From: Patiria pectinifera
Taxonomy: Eukaryota > Echinodermata > Asteroidea > Valvatida > Asterinidae
NCBI GenBank assembly: GCA_029964075.1
Contig: CM057149.1
Span: forward strand, 10,984,465 to 11,048,464
Direction: 5' to 3'
DNA length: 64,000 bases
Below are positions 50,379 to 63,192 of this stretch, in pieces. A program made the position numbers and the translations under genes. Position 1 is the first letter of the stretch. Each line of letters starts with the position of its first letter. The notes below the pieces were generated by a model. It did not search any database. It was given only the letters and a program-made list of their open reading frames with translations, and had not been told where the DNA came from.

Positions 50379-50797
50379 CCCTAAAGGGGCCGGGGGGGGC
50401 TCCAACCTTTTCATTTTAGCCTCTCTAAAAAAAAAAAAATTTTTTGACCTGACGATGACTTTTACTTTTCAAGCTCAAGCTTCTTTTCTTTTGATAAGAA
50501 AAACAAAAAAAAAAACGGTGGGGGGGGCGTGGCGCTAAAAAAATTCGGCTATGAACTGAATTAAACTGAAAAGCCATAACGTCATGTACACAGAGCAGAA
50601 TTGCCATTCGTACATATGAATAATTAATTAGCCATAATTCCAAAACCCTTTGACCTATAGTCATGAAATTTCTTGGGTATGTTTAGGAAGAGTTGCTCTA
50701 TGCATGTGCCGAGTTTCAAAATTTTTCGTCACTCGATGGCCGAGATCTTGGGGGGGCGGAATCCCCCGATGAGAGAAATAACCCGGCCCCTTTAGGG
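50379..50797. mobile_element. piggyBac-like MITE with perfect 16-bp ends
   Basis: The ends CCCTAAAGGGGCCGGG are perfectly inverted, and TTAA is exactly duplicated outside them (50375-50378 and 50798-50801). The element is 419 bp. This TTAA|CCC...GGG|TTAA arrangement is the piggyBac hallmark. The interior contains several G runs on the plus strand, and no transposase frame. Only the first bases of the ends (CCCTAA) are shared with the 26977/45117/52702 family. Confidence 0.85.
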
Positions 50798-51824
50798 TTA
50801 AGGTTTGTTGGTTTTCACTGATTGCTTTGTGTACACAGAAGAATACTTATTTTAACCCTGTGAAAACACATTTCAGAGCAGATGCATAAAAATGGTTTCA
50901 ATTTTCTTTTTCTTTTAGGAAGTTACACCGCGTGACATTTTGAAATTCTTTTCCGTAAAATAAAAAATAAGGTAGAAATCCCAAATATAGTGTAGAAAAA
51001 TATCCAACCTGCTTGTTTCCATGTACTGTACAAACATATATACCACATGCTTGATATAATACTTCTACCAGGTCTTCTATTGAAACCATGTACATGTAAT
51101 TATTTGTTCGCACCACAGCCCACTTCAATTCATGCAGAAGAAACAGCAACGTTTCAGTTTCTGGGTTCCCCAACCTCAAGTACAAATGACATCATTTTCC
51201 CCGATTCCCACTCCTTTCACGATCAATTTCTCCCGATTTAAACCGCAGCCCCCAGACTCATCCCGATGCTTCATCCAAGACAGCATGAATCTCAAGACAG
51301 ACTCCCAGAGCAAGGAGCAGAAGATGTGATCACCGAGTGCTTTTAAGACCCGAGCATCCCAGGAGGTTTTTGCTTGTGAAGGTGGTTAGGAGAAGAAAAA
51401 GAGGGGGGGTGTGGATATGTTGGAACGAGTACTGGTTGAATCACTGAATGCTATGAATAGTACACGTAGCAGGCAAATTGTACCATTAAGGCTGGGCATA
51501 TCAGAGGTAGGAATTGCTTCTACGAACTGGGAAAGGCAACATATTCACAAAGGGCCTTGAGTGGTTTAAGTTTGCATACGTTTGGATCCAAAAGATGTCC
51601 AGACTTATCTATGGCTTAGACCTTGTGTAAGCGTTATTCAGGACAAACCTGACACAAATGTGGTGGGGAAATTCTGCTCCTTGCTCTATGGTTGTATGTA
51701 TGTAATACATCATGTGCTACTTGACATGAATACCATGAATAATTTCAACACACGGGAGCAGGTGGTTATTTATTATTTATTTCTGGTAATGAAACCAAGG
51801 ATTTCTAAAAAGCACCCTAGACAC

Positions 51825-52065
51825 TGTACCAGTAGCTCGCAAGCCAGAAGAAAGTCTTGTAGAGAGGAGACAATGAGAAGAAATTACAGTTTTAGAGGTA
51901 GGAGGAAAACCCCAAAAGAATGTTCTGGGGGAAACCCACAGAATCTGGCAGGGACTAAAAACCCAATCACATGTTGGCCCAGGTGGGATTCGAACCTGGG
52001 TCACAGTGGTGGAAGATGAGGAGAGTATTTTTAAGTACCGGTACCGCTACGCCAACCTGACTCCC
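51825..52065 (-). mobile_element. tRNA-derived SINE with intact A and B boxes
   Basis: On the minus strand TGGCGTAGCGG (52054-52044) is a textbook A box and GGTTCGAATCC (51996-51986) a textbook B box. The head starts near GTCAGGTTGGCGTAGCGG. The body has GGGTTTCCCCCAGAAC and TTTTGGGGTTTTCCTCCTAC, a module seen in other marine SINEs (from memory). A TACCGGTAC string sits inside the head. The promoter parts look intact, so it could still be transcribed by RNA polymerase III. Confidence 0.75.
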
Positions 52066-52701
52066 CAAAAGCATCTTCTGACTGCACTGCATGCCATGAT
52101 CTCCAACTTACAGGTCTTCAAACGCGTAAACCAAAAAGTTGGTGAAGGCAGTTTAAATGTTGAATCAGATTGGGATAGATCTACACATGTCATGAATGAG
52201 GCATCGATGCTGGACACAGAAGGCATGCCTATAGGGACCAAAGCCTCCGTTTTTGCTTGATTAGCCCAGACCCTTAGTCTTACGCTCCCACAAACTGTAG
52301 GCAAAAATTGTACTTTAGAATGCTGACTTGATTAATTAATCTCAATGTCTTGTTAAGCTTCCTCTTGTCTGATTACTGGGTCTGCCCCTGGGAATACAGT
52401 AAGTACTTTTCCTTTCATCACCGTTTAATGCACATTTCAGTTTGCATTGGTATCAACAAACCATTTCTGATTATGGCTCAAACTGGCCTAATGGATATGC
52501 CTTATGCACATTGCTGACTGGCAGGAGCTTCATCCATTTCACAGGGTCATTTGAAGCAAAAACGGAAACTGCTTCCATTATGTCTATAATCACTCTATAC
52601 ATTCGTAATTTTATCCAATTGTTAACACACGTGTGTTTTGTGAACCTGTACTGCTATGAGTAGTGCTTGACCAATTATTGATACAAGTACACTGAAGTTA
52701 A

Positions 52702-53044
52702 CCCTAACCTTCCCAAATCCTCTAAAATCCTTGCAAAATGAAGGATTATGCAGGATTGAGGCAATGGCAAAAAAATGTGTGGCAGATTATACAGTGTACA
52801 TGTACTTGAAATCCTCCGCACTGCTCCAGGATGTCACTGGCTCTGCCTTGTGCAACATATTGACAGTGATTGCTGGAGGATTTTGCAGGATTGAGGCAGT
52901 GGTCACCCCTCCGAGGACCACATTCAAGAAATAACAGAGGATTTTGCGGGTGAGGCTGTATGCAATTTTTACATGGAGGCAGTTGGAGGATTTTGCAGGA
53001 TTGAGGTTGCATCCTAGCAAAAAATGCCTAGGGAGATAGGCTTT
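52702..53044 (+). mobile_element. piggyBac-like MITE, TTAACCCTAAC family, copy C (internally deleted)
   Basis: TTAA at 52698-52701 precedes CCCTAACCTTCCC. The right end CCTAGGGAGATAGG is damaged, with TTAA at 53045-53048. At 343 bp it lacks most of the middle block present in copies A and 45117, but keeps the repeated TTTTGCAGGATTGAGG motif and the segment with AGGACCACATTCAAGAAATA. Confidence 0.75.
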
Positions 53045-56000
53045 TTAAGGATACGTTTAGCACAACCCAAACCATTTTCTTTTACATGTAATTGAATTTG
53101 GCAACACCCATTTGAATGCTCTTCCCTATAATGTACGGTGTACACAAGTATACACGTACATGTACATGTAGTATGTAACTAGGTTCAAGTTACAATGTAT
53201 TTTATATGCACATGTAACTTGAAAAAGTATACTCCTATTGTGTGGATGTACAATGTACATTTGTAGGTTGTACCATCCTCCCTAGTCCCTACAGAAGATT
53301 GCTTTTGCCTTGCTTCATCCCCTCCTCCCTTCCTAGCAGACAGAGAGCTCCGCAATGACAAATTGGCCAGACTCATCCCAGTCCAACTGTCTTCTCCAAT
53401 TTGTCAACTGTTCCATTCCGATTTCAATAGCAAGCAGCCATCCCCACAACAGTTACACTTCTGAGTGTCCTGCAAACATTGTGTCATGTGCGCAAGTCAA
53501 ATGCTTTGTGGTGTTTTTTGGGGTCTTGATTTGGGTGAAAGGGTGAGTCGTGCTTTGTCACTGTGATGTCAGAGGTTGTGGGTTTATAAGAAGCTGTTGT
53601 GATTCAACCGTGCAAGGTGACTGTGCTATGGTCCTACATGTGGTTTGACTGGTGTCCCCCCCCCCCATCCCCAATAAAATATGGGGACTGGTTCATGTTG
53701 CTACATGTAGCTCCCATTTACTCTGCATGGACGATAACGTGAACACATGGTTATCTAAACACTGACTCTTAGTCTTACATTACAACAATCAGCAGGTAAT
53801 ATCGCTAGTGTCTCCACGAAGGCAGATTTCAAGCATTTCAACTGCATAGGTTTCAAATACTGAAAAGTAGTGCCCCTCTCTTTATTGATAGTTGCCAGAG
53901 AAACTTTCGAATGCAGCGAAAAAATGAAGCTCATCACCACAGAAACTGCACACACGTTGCCTTGTTGCCATATTGCAATAGGCTGGTTCTGCGCAAACGT
54001 TAGGGCCTATGGTTGTGATTTTGAATTCAGGGGGCGGGAATCTGACCTATTACAAGTCCTTCGTATATTTTGCATACATTAGGAGGAAAACCTCCTAATG
54101 CATTCAGGATTCATTGCTAGATATGGTTCATTTACCGGTACCTGTCCCTACAATCGAAGTCCGAAAGACAACGGAGGGACCAGGAACCAGTCTAGCTTGT
54201 GGTAACCAATGACTGGTCACATTGATGGAGATTTTTTAAAACTGAATAAAAAAAAGAAAGAAGCTGCAACTACATGTAAATATGCTTGTTTCAGCAGACA
54301 GCCAAAAAAAACCCCCAGCAAACAGCCACAATAACATATGAAATTTAAGCGTAATGTTGCAATTGTTTTAATAACAAGACAGGGCAAGCTGGTCCCAGAG
54401 AGCATATACTTGTATTCAATTGATTCAGAATGGCTGTTCATTGGAGGTCTTTTCAAGCATCAGTCTACAGTCTAGCCCGGATCTTCAGCCTATTCACTAG
54501 CATTACATGGTCATCCTATACAATAGCACTGCCCCGCTCACAAGAGTCGGTGAGTCAGTCCGTGAGTCAGTCGGGAACAGAGAGCATTTCAGGCTGGTCT
54601 CTGGGAACCTCAGGCTCTTGGTACCATCATTTTACATGTTACATCATCTCACAAATCTACAAGTACTTCAGATTTGATAATTTTAGAGTACAGTAGGCCC
54701 CTAATTCTACGAATGTAATCTTCCTAGTAAAAACAACTTGTTTTTTTGTCTTCAGATGAGCAATTTTGTGAGTTCTCTTGACCATGTTTATGATGTTTAC
54801 TTTCACCACCGAAGGCAATTTGTTGGAAAATAAATCTTAGCATGTTTCCAAAGCCAAAGACACAGCGAAAAAGTACAAGGATTCATTCAGACACTGCGGG
54901 AATGATAAATGACGCTGGATGTCTCGGCTTTTACGACGTCTTCATTTACAGTTGTCTAATCTGGAGGATTGTGGGAGAATGTTTAACCAGTTGCTAAGCG
55001 ATGATTGACTCTTTTAATCAAGGAATCCAGGAATCCCCAGCGACATGTAACAGAACTACTCCACTGGTTGTCCCACACACTCAAAATTAACTCATATCTG
55101 TCCCTTTCAATCCAAGACCGCAAAATGTCGAGCTATCTATAGTGACGTGGGATATTCCAAACCAATTCACCAAAGTGAAATTACAACAATTTTTTTTAGC
55201 TGCTTTTCTAAAACCAAGTATCAAATATTGTATTTTTCCAATGAAAGCTATTCCGGTTTAGGGTTATTAATTTTGGGGGAATTCGATTTGCTTTAAAGAA
55301 AATGTACAGTATGTATTTTGACTTGTGATATTTTTTAGCATTAAAAATGTTTACTAGGAAAAATGGTTTTCAATACAATACCATAAGGTGCCAGCATTAT
55401 CTTCTCCTTGCTGAAAAATCCAATAGTAACTTTCACATAAATAACTAGTTATCCAGCTTAAGCGATTGGATTTCTGCAACCTGATCCACTCTTCCATTCC
55501 CATTCAATTTCAAAAGAAATAGACGAAAGCACTCCATCAGAAGCTTGGACTTCTCATGTTCGATATATATGTAGAATTTTGTGGATGACTCAAAAGCTTG
55601 TCATAAACTTGCCATTAGCTAATGCACTACACTGGAATATTCATCAATCCTCATTCATTTTGTCTTAAAAATCAAGCGCCCATTCAAACCCATTCCAGCC
55701 TATTCCAACTCTCATATCATTCATAAGACTGACATAGAGCTCGTATTAAATTTCCTTTCAGTAACATGTTCACGTAGCTGAATGCAAACCTCCAGCATTT
55801 TTTTTTTTTCAGATCTCTTTTGGGGCTTTCTGAAAGGGGCGAAAATTTCCTATTCACAAGGCATGGCCACCATTCAACCAGAACCAGTGGAGTCCCTATC
55901 ACATTTCGTCGAGCTACGAACCCTGATCAATAGCCTTCCCTACCTGAAGAGCATGACAAATACGCAACAAAAAGGATGCATTTGCGTAAAATCATATCCG

Positions 56001-59000
56001 TTTCAAGCAAAACCGAGATGCACACAGAAAGACCGAAAGGTAGAGCCCCAAAAAGTCAAGTCAGAAAAAATATTTTCCAAGCGGTGCACGCGAGTTCCGC
56101 CACGGGAAAGTGTAGGCTACATGTAGTCGGGGTAAGGGCATGAGAACTTGAAAACTTTTGGCTGAGAGCTCTGTCAATATGTAGGGACAGCGTTTGATGA
56201 TGGGGGATGGTCGATATTTGGCTATACGGTAACCTCCTAGGATGCTCCTTTGGAATACATATGACCAGAAAATGGAAGAAGAAAAATGGGAGTAAGAATT
56301 GGAAACCATAGCTTGGACCACAAGTGAACGGCATCGATCTGTGTGCCCGGAGTATTCTGTAATATTTACTCAAAATGGCTGGGACCCTATTAGATTGCCT
56401 GATAAATTATTGAAGCATTATTGATCACGGTGCACTTCATTATTTAGACAAGGAAAATCAAGTCCGATTTGATTTGAGGTCCATTGGATGTTCTTTTCAT
56501 GTTTACCTTACAAACATAGGTTTTGTGTTTTATGTGGACAAATTCACTCTAGAAGTGCTTCAGAGTTGAAGCAAAGGACCAAGAAAGTTGAATTTAAACA
56601 AGGTAGCAAATTTGTAAAGAGCATTGTCACATTTGTCACTAGAATTTGATTTTGTTTGCATAAATTTTTGAGAAAAACAACAATATCAGAAGTGGAAACT
56701 TGAAAAAAATCATTTTGTATTAATTATTATTAAACTAATTTACATGTACCGGTATAGATCTGTGAAAGATATAACCTGAAAAAAGGAAAACTGTGCTTAA
56801 GATGTATACTATACAATGTAATAAAACCAAGAAAAGGTCTAATTAAATGTAGATGCAGGCTTTTTGCAAACAAATTTGTCATCTGTGTTAGTCTCTTTGC
56901 TCTGAGCATTTCTGACAATACAACCAACATTTGTCAGTCATCAAGGGATTATATCTCTACATTTCTGCTGACACTTGGCCCACCCAAGGGACTTAGCCCT
57001 CCCAGACATGACACAATAACTACGGACATTTCAAAGCAATCCCATTTTTTTATCAATCCGATCAGCCGCCGAGAGTCATTTTCATTAGACCAAATTAGCT
57101 TGTATTACAGCAGCCTTTCCCTGACTTTGATCTTCCCGTATAAAGCGCTCTTCCTTCTGTACCGCTTCCAGCTTGGAGGACATAACTCATGAATTATTTA
57201 TGAAGGCTTGGCGAGGACGGCCAATGGCAGTGGCTGTAAGAGGAGGGTAGGGTGGATGACTCACACAGTGTTCTGATGATCGCCCCCTTAGAACTTGCCT
57301 CATGAATAAAGATGAGGCAGTCCGTATTGGCTGTCACATCAAGGTTCCTTTTACGACCATTAACACCAGATTCTGTCCTTGGTGTCTATCCGTAGCCTAA
57401 GGTATGATCCCGCACCAGAAGTCTGACATGCCCTAGTTCTAAATTAATTTCTCGCAAACCAAAAGCGAATGATCTCGTTATCCTGAGGTTTATGTTTTAT
57501 CATTTCAGCACACCCTACAGCTTCAGTATACACCAAGCAGGATTGTTCCACGGATTAACAAATTTGTACATGTACCGGTAATACATGTATATTCCATTTA
57601 AAAAAAGAAGAAAAAAGTAATTACCATTTTTAAATTTAGAAGCTTAATTCTACAGTCGGTACCTTAGGCACTCTTCTTCAAATTAGGCATTCTTTTCTTT
57701 GATATTATTGAAACCCAAAGTCACAGATGTATGACCTGCAAAATCTGGAGCACAACTGGACCAAAATGTCTTTTGAGTCAACCAAAGACTACAGTTTCAA
57801 AGAGTGAGTTTAGCAATCAGCGAACATGGACATGTACAGTATGTGGGATAAAGCCACAGAAATTGACTCTGTTGTAAATGTCTATCACAAATACAACAGC
57901 CGCCATGCCAAATTACATTGCTTTGGATGGCGCCGGACGAATCATTGGAACACAGCCCAGCCTGACAGTTATCAGAGCACAGTAAACAATGACATCATCA
58001 GCCGACAAACAGCGTAATTTGGTTACGGTACCAAGCCTGCGTACTGGGTTCCGGCACTGTAGCCGGTTAAAGTCCATTTGACTAATGAGATGTGTGGGGC
58101 CACAGTCAACAGATATCCAGCAGTCCAGAATGACAAATTCCAACAATTGTGTTTGTTACTGACATGCAATTTCACACTATTTTTCTACACAATCCAACTG
58201 AGGAATTGGCGATTTCATTTTGTAAACAATCTCAGAGCTGGCTTTTCATACCGGTAGTAAAAAGGATAATTCTGCGTATCGGTATGTGTCCATATTATTG
58301 CACGTACAATCTATATTGATGAATTTAGCCCTTACCCAAATTAATCTAGAAAATATCCACAGGGAAATTGCAATGTACAATTGCATACATGTACGGGTAC
58401 ATGTACATGTAGGAAATTAAAGCAGTACTGCCGTCCCAAAATGCATGTCAACTATAGTATTCTCAAACTGTATTTGTGCTCAGTTGAGGAATACACACAA
58501 AACTATGGCCTGATTTATGATATGATTGAGGTTTTTTTTAATACCATACGGATATAAAATGTCACATATACTAGATAAGAGTGGTATCAGGTAATTTTTG
58601 GCACAAAAGTAAATTTGCTAAATTGTCTATTCAATTTTGTTTTCTTTTCAAAATGTTTGTAACATTTGACAAATGTCCATACAGGGCAAGCCAAAAAGAA
58701 AGTGACCAAATTAGGAAAACTTATTTTAAAAAAATATGTGGCTCGCTCCATTTCATAAAAACAATGTAGGGATTAAGAACATGTTATTGACTAGTAAAGT
58801 CTTAACATTTTACGTACATGTACATATGTACGTGAACATGTAATTTGCAAACGTATACTCTATTCCAAAGTTATGTCTTTTTTAATAAAAAATATCACAA
58901 AATTGAGCTGTCCACCACTGATCATTTCTACGAGTTGGTGAATACCCATTAAATACAATGAAACATAGACATTTTCCCACCTCCATGAATGAACGAAAAC

Positions 59001-61338
59001 TGATAAAAGAAAACAGACAAAAATCGCCATCAATAGTTCAGGGAAAAAAGTCCACTCGTTCCTCATATATTCAAAGCACAAAATTTGACATTTAATAATG
59101 TTTGTTTGACTTAAATGATTAAAACTTGTAGTCTGTAATTCTCACTCAGCCCAGTAGCTTCCAATGGCATTCCATGAACAGCTACATGTACCGCTACCAT
59201 GTGCATTTTTTTGTAAGTTGTAGTAAACCTTGCATTTAAAGAGGTTGTGGAATGCTCTAAGACATTTCCATCATTTTTCAGGTATATGTAGCCTAAGGTG
59301 TGATGAAATAAAAACGACTATTGTGTCTGTCATGAAATGAGTGCAAAAGGTACTTTTGAGAGCTGTTTTTCAGGTCCTGTTTCGACCCGAACGTGCAATT
59401 TGTGTAAAAGTCGTCGTTGGGGGCAGCAAACAAAACATAGTAAATCGTGACGTAATAAACAGGACTCCCGATGCAGTGTAGTATAAACGAGTATAATCAA
59501 TTTCAGTAATTCTTTTTCACAGATGAGTGTAGAAACTGGTGTTTTTTAAGACATACATTATACTTCATTGGTGTATAAAATTTGACTGCTTTTTAAGGAA
59601 TACAAATCATTAATCAGATTCACTTTTTTTTTTTACTCATCCTTTACAATTACATGTACATGTACCATGCTTATGGGCCGAGAGTACTCTGGATACAGAG
59701 ACAGGTACCCCAGTACATTCTCTCAAGCTGCACAGTATGTGTGTAACTGTAAGTGTGTTTTGTAAAAGTCCCACATACCATACTCTGTTAGCATACAAAC
59801 AGCCAACAAATCCCTGGACACAGTGGGATCACAGTGAAGGGCGATCGTCTCCAAACTCCCCTGGGTGGGGGATGGAGCCAGATAGCTGACAAACAAGCCA
59901 CCTCTCTTGTACTCTATCAGGGTTCTCCCTACGGCCAAGATCACGTTTCAATTTGGGTGCAAATTCCTGGAGATTGCTTAAGGATCTTTGGTAGCATCTT
60001 GGACAAATTTTTACCGAAAAGCAAAGATAAATTTCTCTGAGGAGTGCCCAGAGATGTAATGTACTTCAATGTTTATCCTTCATGTGCGGTAAGTGCATTA
60101 CTTATTTAAGTGTTAATTATGTGATGTTTAACAGGACTCTAAAAGATGTTTTTCCATAAAATGAAAAGGATACCCTGTTGGCCAAACCTGTATTCTAAAA
60201 TTTTAACAATGTGCACACTTACTCAATATTCCCCACTACACAAAGCAATGCGGTCATTTCTCTAGAGAACATCTAGGGATGAAATGTACAGCATTCACAG
60301 GTATCCTTGAGCATGGTGACGCGCAAACACAAGGGAAAAATCCAGATTGTGTAAACAGTATCCTCGAAGCTTGAGACAACATAAACAGCAAATGAGATCC
60401 ATCTCATTGCTCTAGTTAAAATCCCACAGGCAAGGTGAAGAATAATCTCGAAAAAATGTCTATTGTATACCTGGCACTGTTATCAGAGGGAGTCCAAAAA
60501 GACCAACACTTTTAGTTTTAGAAATTTTAAAACTGCACAGTGTCCTAAAAAAAAATTACCAAAAAAAAAATACCAAGAGATGATGGAGTATTTCTTTCCC
60601 TTGACAGGACTTTTGCTCTGTGTGATTTGGAACTTTTGTTTAAAAGTTACAGCAAACCTGTCAAACTACGTTATGTTCTGACCACTTTCTTATAAATTGT
60701 TCACAACACCTTCTTGGTATGTGAATGCCCTTTAATTACAATCTAAAAAGTGGCCCAACATGGAATTCAAGTCCTTTCATTTAATTAGCTGTATCTCTGG
60801 ACTGGGGTGTCCAAATGAGACGAAATAAAGTCTATCGTGTAGAGTATTTACTACACCTTCAGACTCTAAGGATAAGTTTTGCAAATAGAGAGTGTCATCT
60901 TCAGAAGCTACCGGTATTGTACCAGGTAGCTCTGTACTTACAGAGCTGTCTCCTCGTTCAGACAGCTGGCACCCTTTGTGTCTGCTTTCATTTTCAAAGA
61001 TTCAAGCAGGGGGATTACACGGTTAACCTTGAGTGACCTTTGTCGTGATTTAATGGACATTTTTGTCAACAATTCAGATCCTGGTGGCCATGCTTCACAA
61101 TTTCCCATTTGTGTCTTTGTAGGTTTTCTGATCTGCACCTGGTCATTATGATTATGATCTGGTCATTATAAATGAGGATGGAAGTTTTTGAATGCAAGGC
61201 CTTGGAATCATCTCTCAGAACTGGAACCATAGAATGGAAGATAACAGGAAAATTCAATAATATGTTGAATGCACACAACCACTCAAGCTGAGTACATGTA
61301 TGAATAACAGACTATAAATGTACGGTATAAGTACCGGT

Positions 61339-61412
61339 AACACACGTGTCTATGGAAGCAGCTGAAACCACTTCCCATTGACGCATGCGTTATTGAGAAG
61401 TAACCAAGTTAT
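61339..61412. mobile_element. Partial relative of the 4678-4811 Harbinger-like element
   Basis: AACACACGTGTCTATGGAAG, CCACTTCCCATTGAC, GCGTTATTG and CCAAGT occur in the same order as in 4678-4811. The terminal GGCTGTGTCC repeats are missing. Confidence 0.5.
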
Positions 61413-63035
61413 AATTCAGATTATCCTTATAATTATGTAAAAGACAGAATGGTCTTCTGTATAGTACTGGTAGTTACATGTACAGTGTATGTACTTCATA
61501 GGAAACAAAACAAGCAGTATGCCTAAATCTGAAGGGTGCGCATTCTCATTCAAGTAAATGTACGAAAGCCAAAATCTGAGTTCCTTTTTTTTTAAGGGAA
61601 AAACTACATGTATCCTCCTTTCATTTGGGATGAAACAGAAAGAACATTTGGTGTTTCAGGGAAAGCTTTGGGCGTCTAACTTCAATGCTTCTGAAATGTT
61701 GCCATTTCTACAATCCCAGAGAGATTTCCAAGGAACTATTCAAATTTGTATTCCCCAAATTTCTTGACAAAGCATTTATCAGCATTTCGTACAATGTACG
61801 GCAACACCGCAAAAGAAGACAATAAGTAAAGAAGTGGTACATCAACATACTACATGTATGTATCCCTGTATAGAATCTGCCTCTTCCCCCACCCCTCCCC
61901 CTGCGGCCATGGACCACTTGGTCCCTCCCTGACTGGCCCGTGTATTCTTGAGAAGGTGCTGTTGCATCAGGATTAGCCCGTGTGAGGCTAGACTGTCAAG
62001 AATCAATATTTGCATGTTGGTCACTTCTTTTCAAAGGCTGTGCCTTGTTGTGACACTTTCTCTTCCCTCAACACATTGGCTGCAAGCTTCACGTAGGACT
62101 GCACAAACTGGCTTTGTGCCAGGCTGTTCAAACATTAGGTTTAATCCTAAAACATTTATGCTGTTTCAAGTGGTGCCTAACCAAAACGAAGATGCGTGTG
62201 TTCAAACTTTACTATTCATGACAAAGTTAACTTACTAAATACTTACTATGTACCTTTTCCAAAAAAAATCTGCAGCATTAATAAATTGACAAAGAAACTT
62301 CCTACCGCTTCAAACTGTGCAGCTTAAGGAAAAATACAACTATTTTATATTTCAAAATTGTTTACAATTATATATGGTTTTGTCAATTGTTTTGTTTAGC
62401 AATAACCGATGATGGTCCACTTGTCACCTTTATACTACCGGTACTCACGGCATTTTATCCTATACTTTCAGACTAACCATACACTTTCACGATATCTTTC
62501 TTATAAATCCTGACAACAATGCAGATTCAGAGTATGCAGGGTACTAAATCTCTGAGAAAATATTGTGACAATAACCTCCATCTCAACATGTGCCTTGTGA
62601 GGTGTCGTCAGTCTCTTTGTAGAAGTTTCAACAGGGATTACCGGCAAGGATTTCAGAACCAAGAACTGCTGGTGTTGTGAGTGGTCAAAGGGTTTAAATG
62701 CTTGCAGTAATTGGGCCTGCATTTAGGATTATCACACTAAATTGGATTTAATTGTGGCTTTTCAGACCATTGGGCAATTCTAATGCCAGCTAAATACATG
62801 TATATTCACACATGTTTCGGCCCTGCTGTGAATGTGGTCTGTTATTTGCAAATGTATTGAATGAGTAAAGTGGGAGAGACTTAAAACTTGTCAGGACTTA
62901 TCGCTTTGCTGGGATCATGAATTACATGTTTAGTGAGACTGAACAGTGTATTGGTGACATTATTAAAAAGAAAACTGGACATTTATTTGAGTCATTGGTT
63001 TCAATGTTTCATGAGTAATCCACTTTGCAAAACTA

Positions 63036-63192
63036 CACCCTAAAAACAGATTGATTGAAATAACCAAAAAATTGGTAGGATTGGTAGATAAGTCCAACCA
63101 ATCTCGGTTTGGTTGGACACATACATATGTATCTACATCTGTAACAATCCTACCAATCTATTGGTTATTTTAACCAATCTGTTTTTAGGGTG
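63036..63192. mobile_element. TA-flanked foldback MITE with CACCCTAAAAACAG ends
   Basis: The 157-bp element is almost a continuous hairpin. Both arms read CACCCTAAAAACAGATTG, then TTGAAATAACCAA or GTTAAAATAACCAA, then ATTGGTAGGATTG. TA lies outside both ends (63034-63035 and 63193-63194). The loop region contains CATACATATGTATC. The ends resemble those of 30645-30925. Confidence 0.75.

Noticed and set aside
55782..56126. 114-codon plus-strand frame
   Set aside because: It begins in a homopolymer T tract, has no known domain, and is overlapped by several frames on the other strand.
58677..58740. Possible transposon end ACAGGGCAAGCCAAAAAGAA
   Set aside because: It resembles known 'CAGGGTGTCCCAAAAAGAA' ends, but no matching opposite end or target duplication was found nearby.
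59800..59830. Minus-strand string reading QGFVGCLYANR, resembling the end of a laminin-G domain
   Set aside because: An in-frame stop lies a few codons upstream, the surrounding frame differs, and the location is upstream of the EGF exons where laminin-G cannot belong in this gene.
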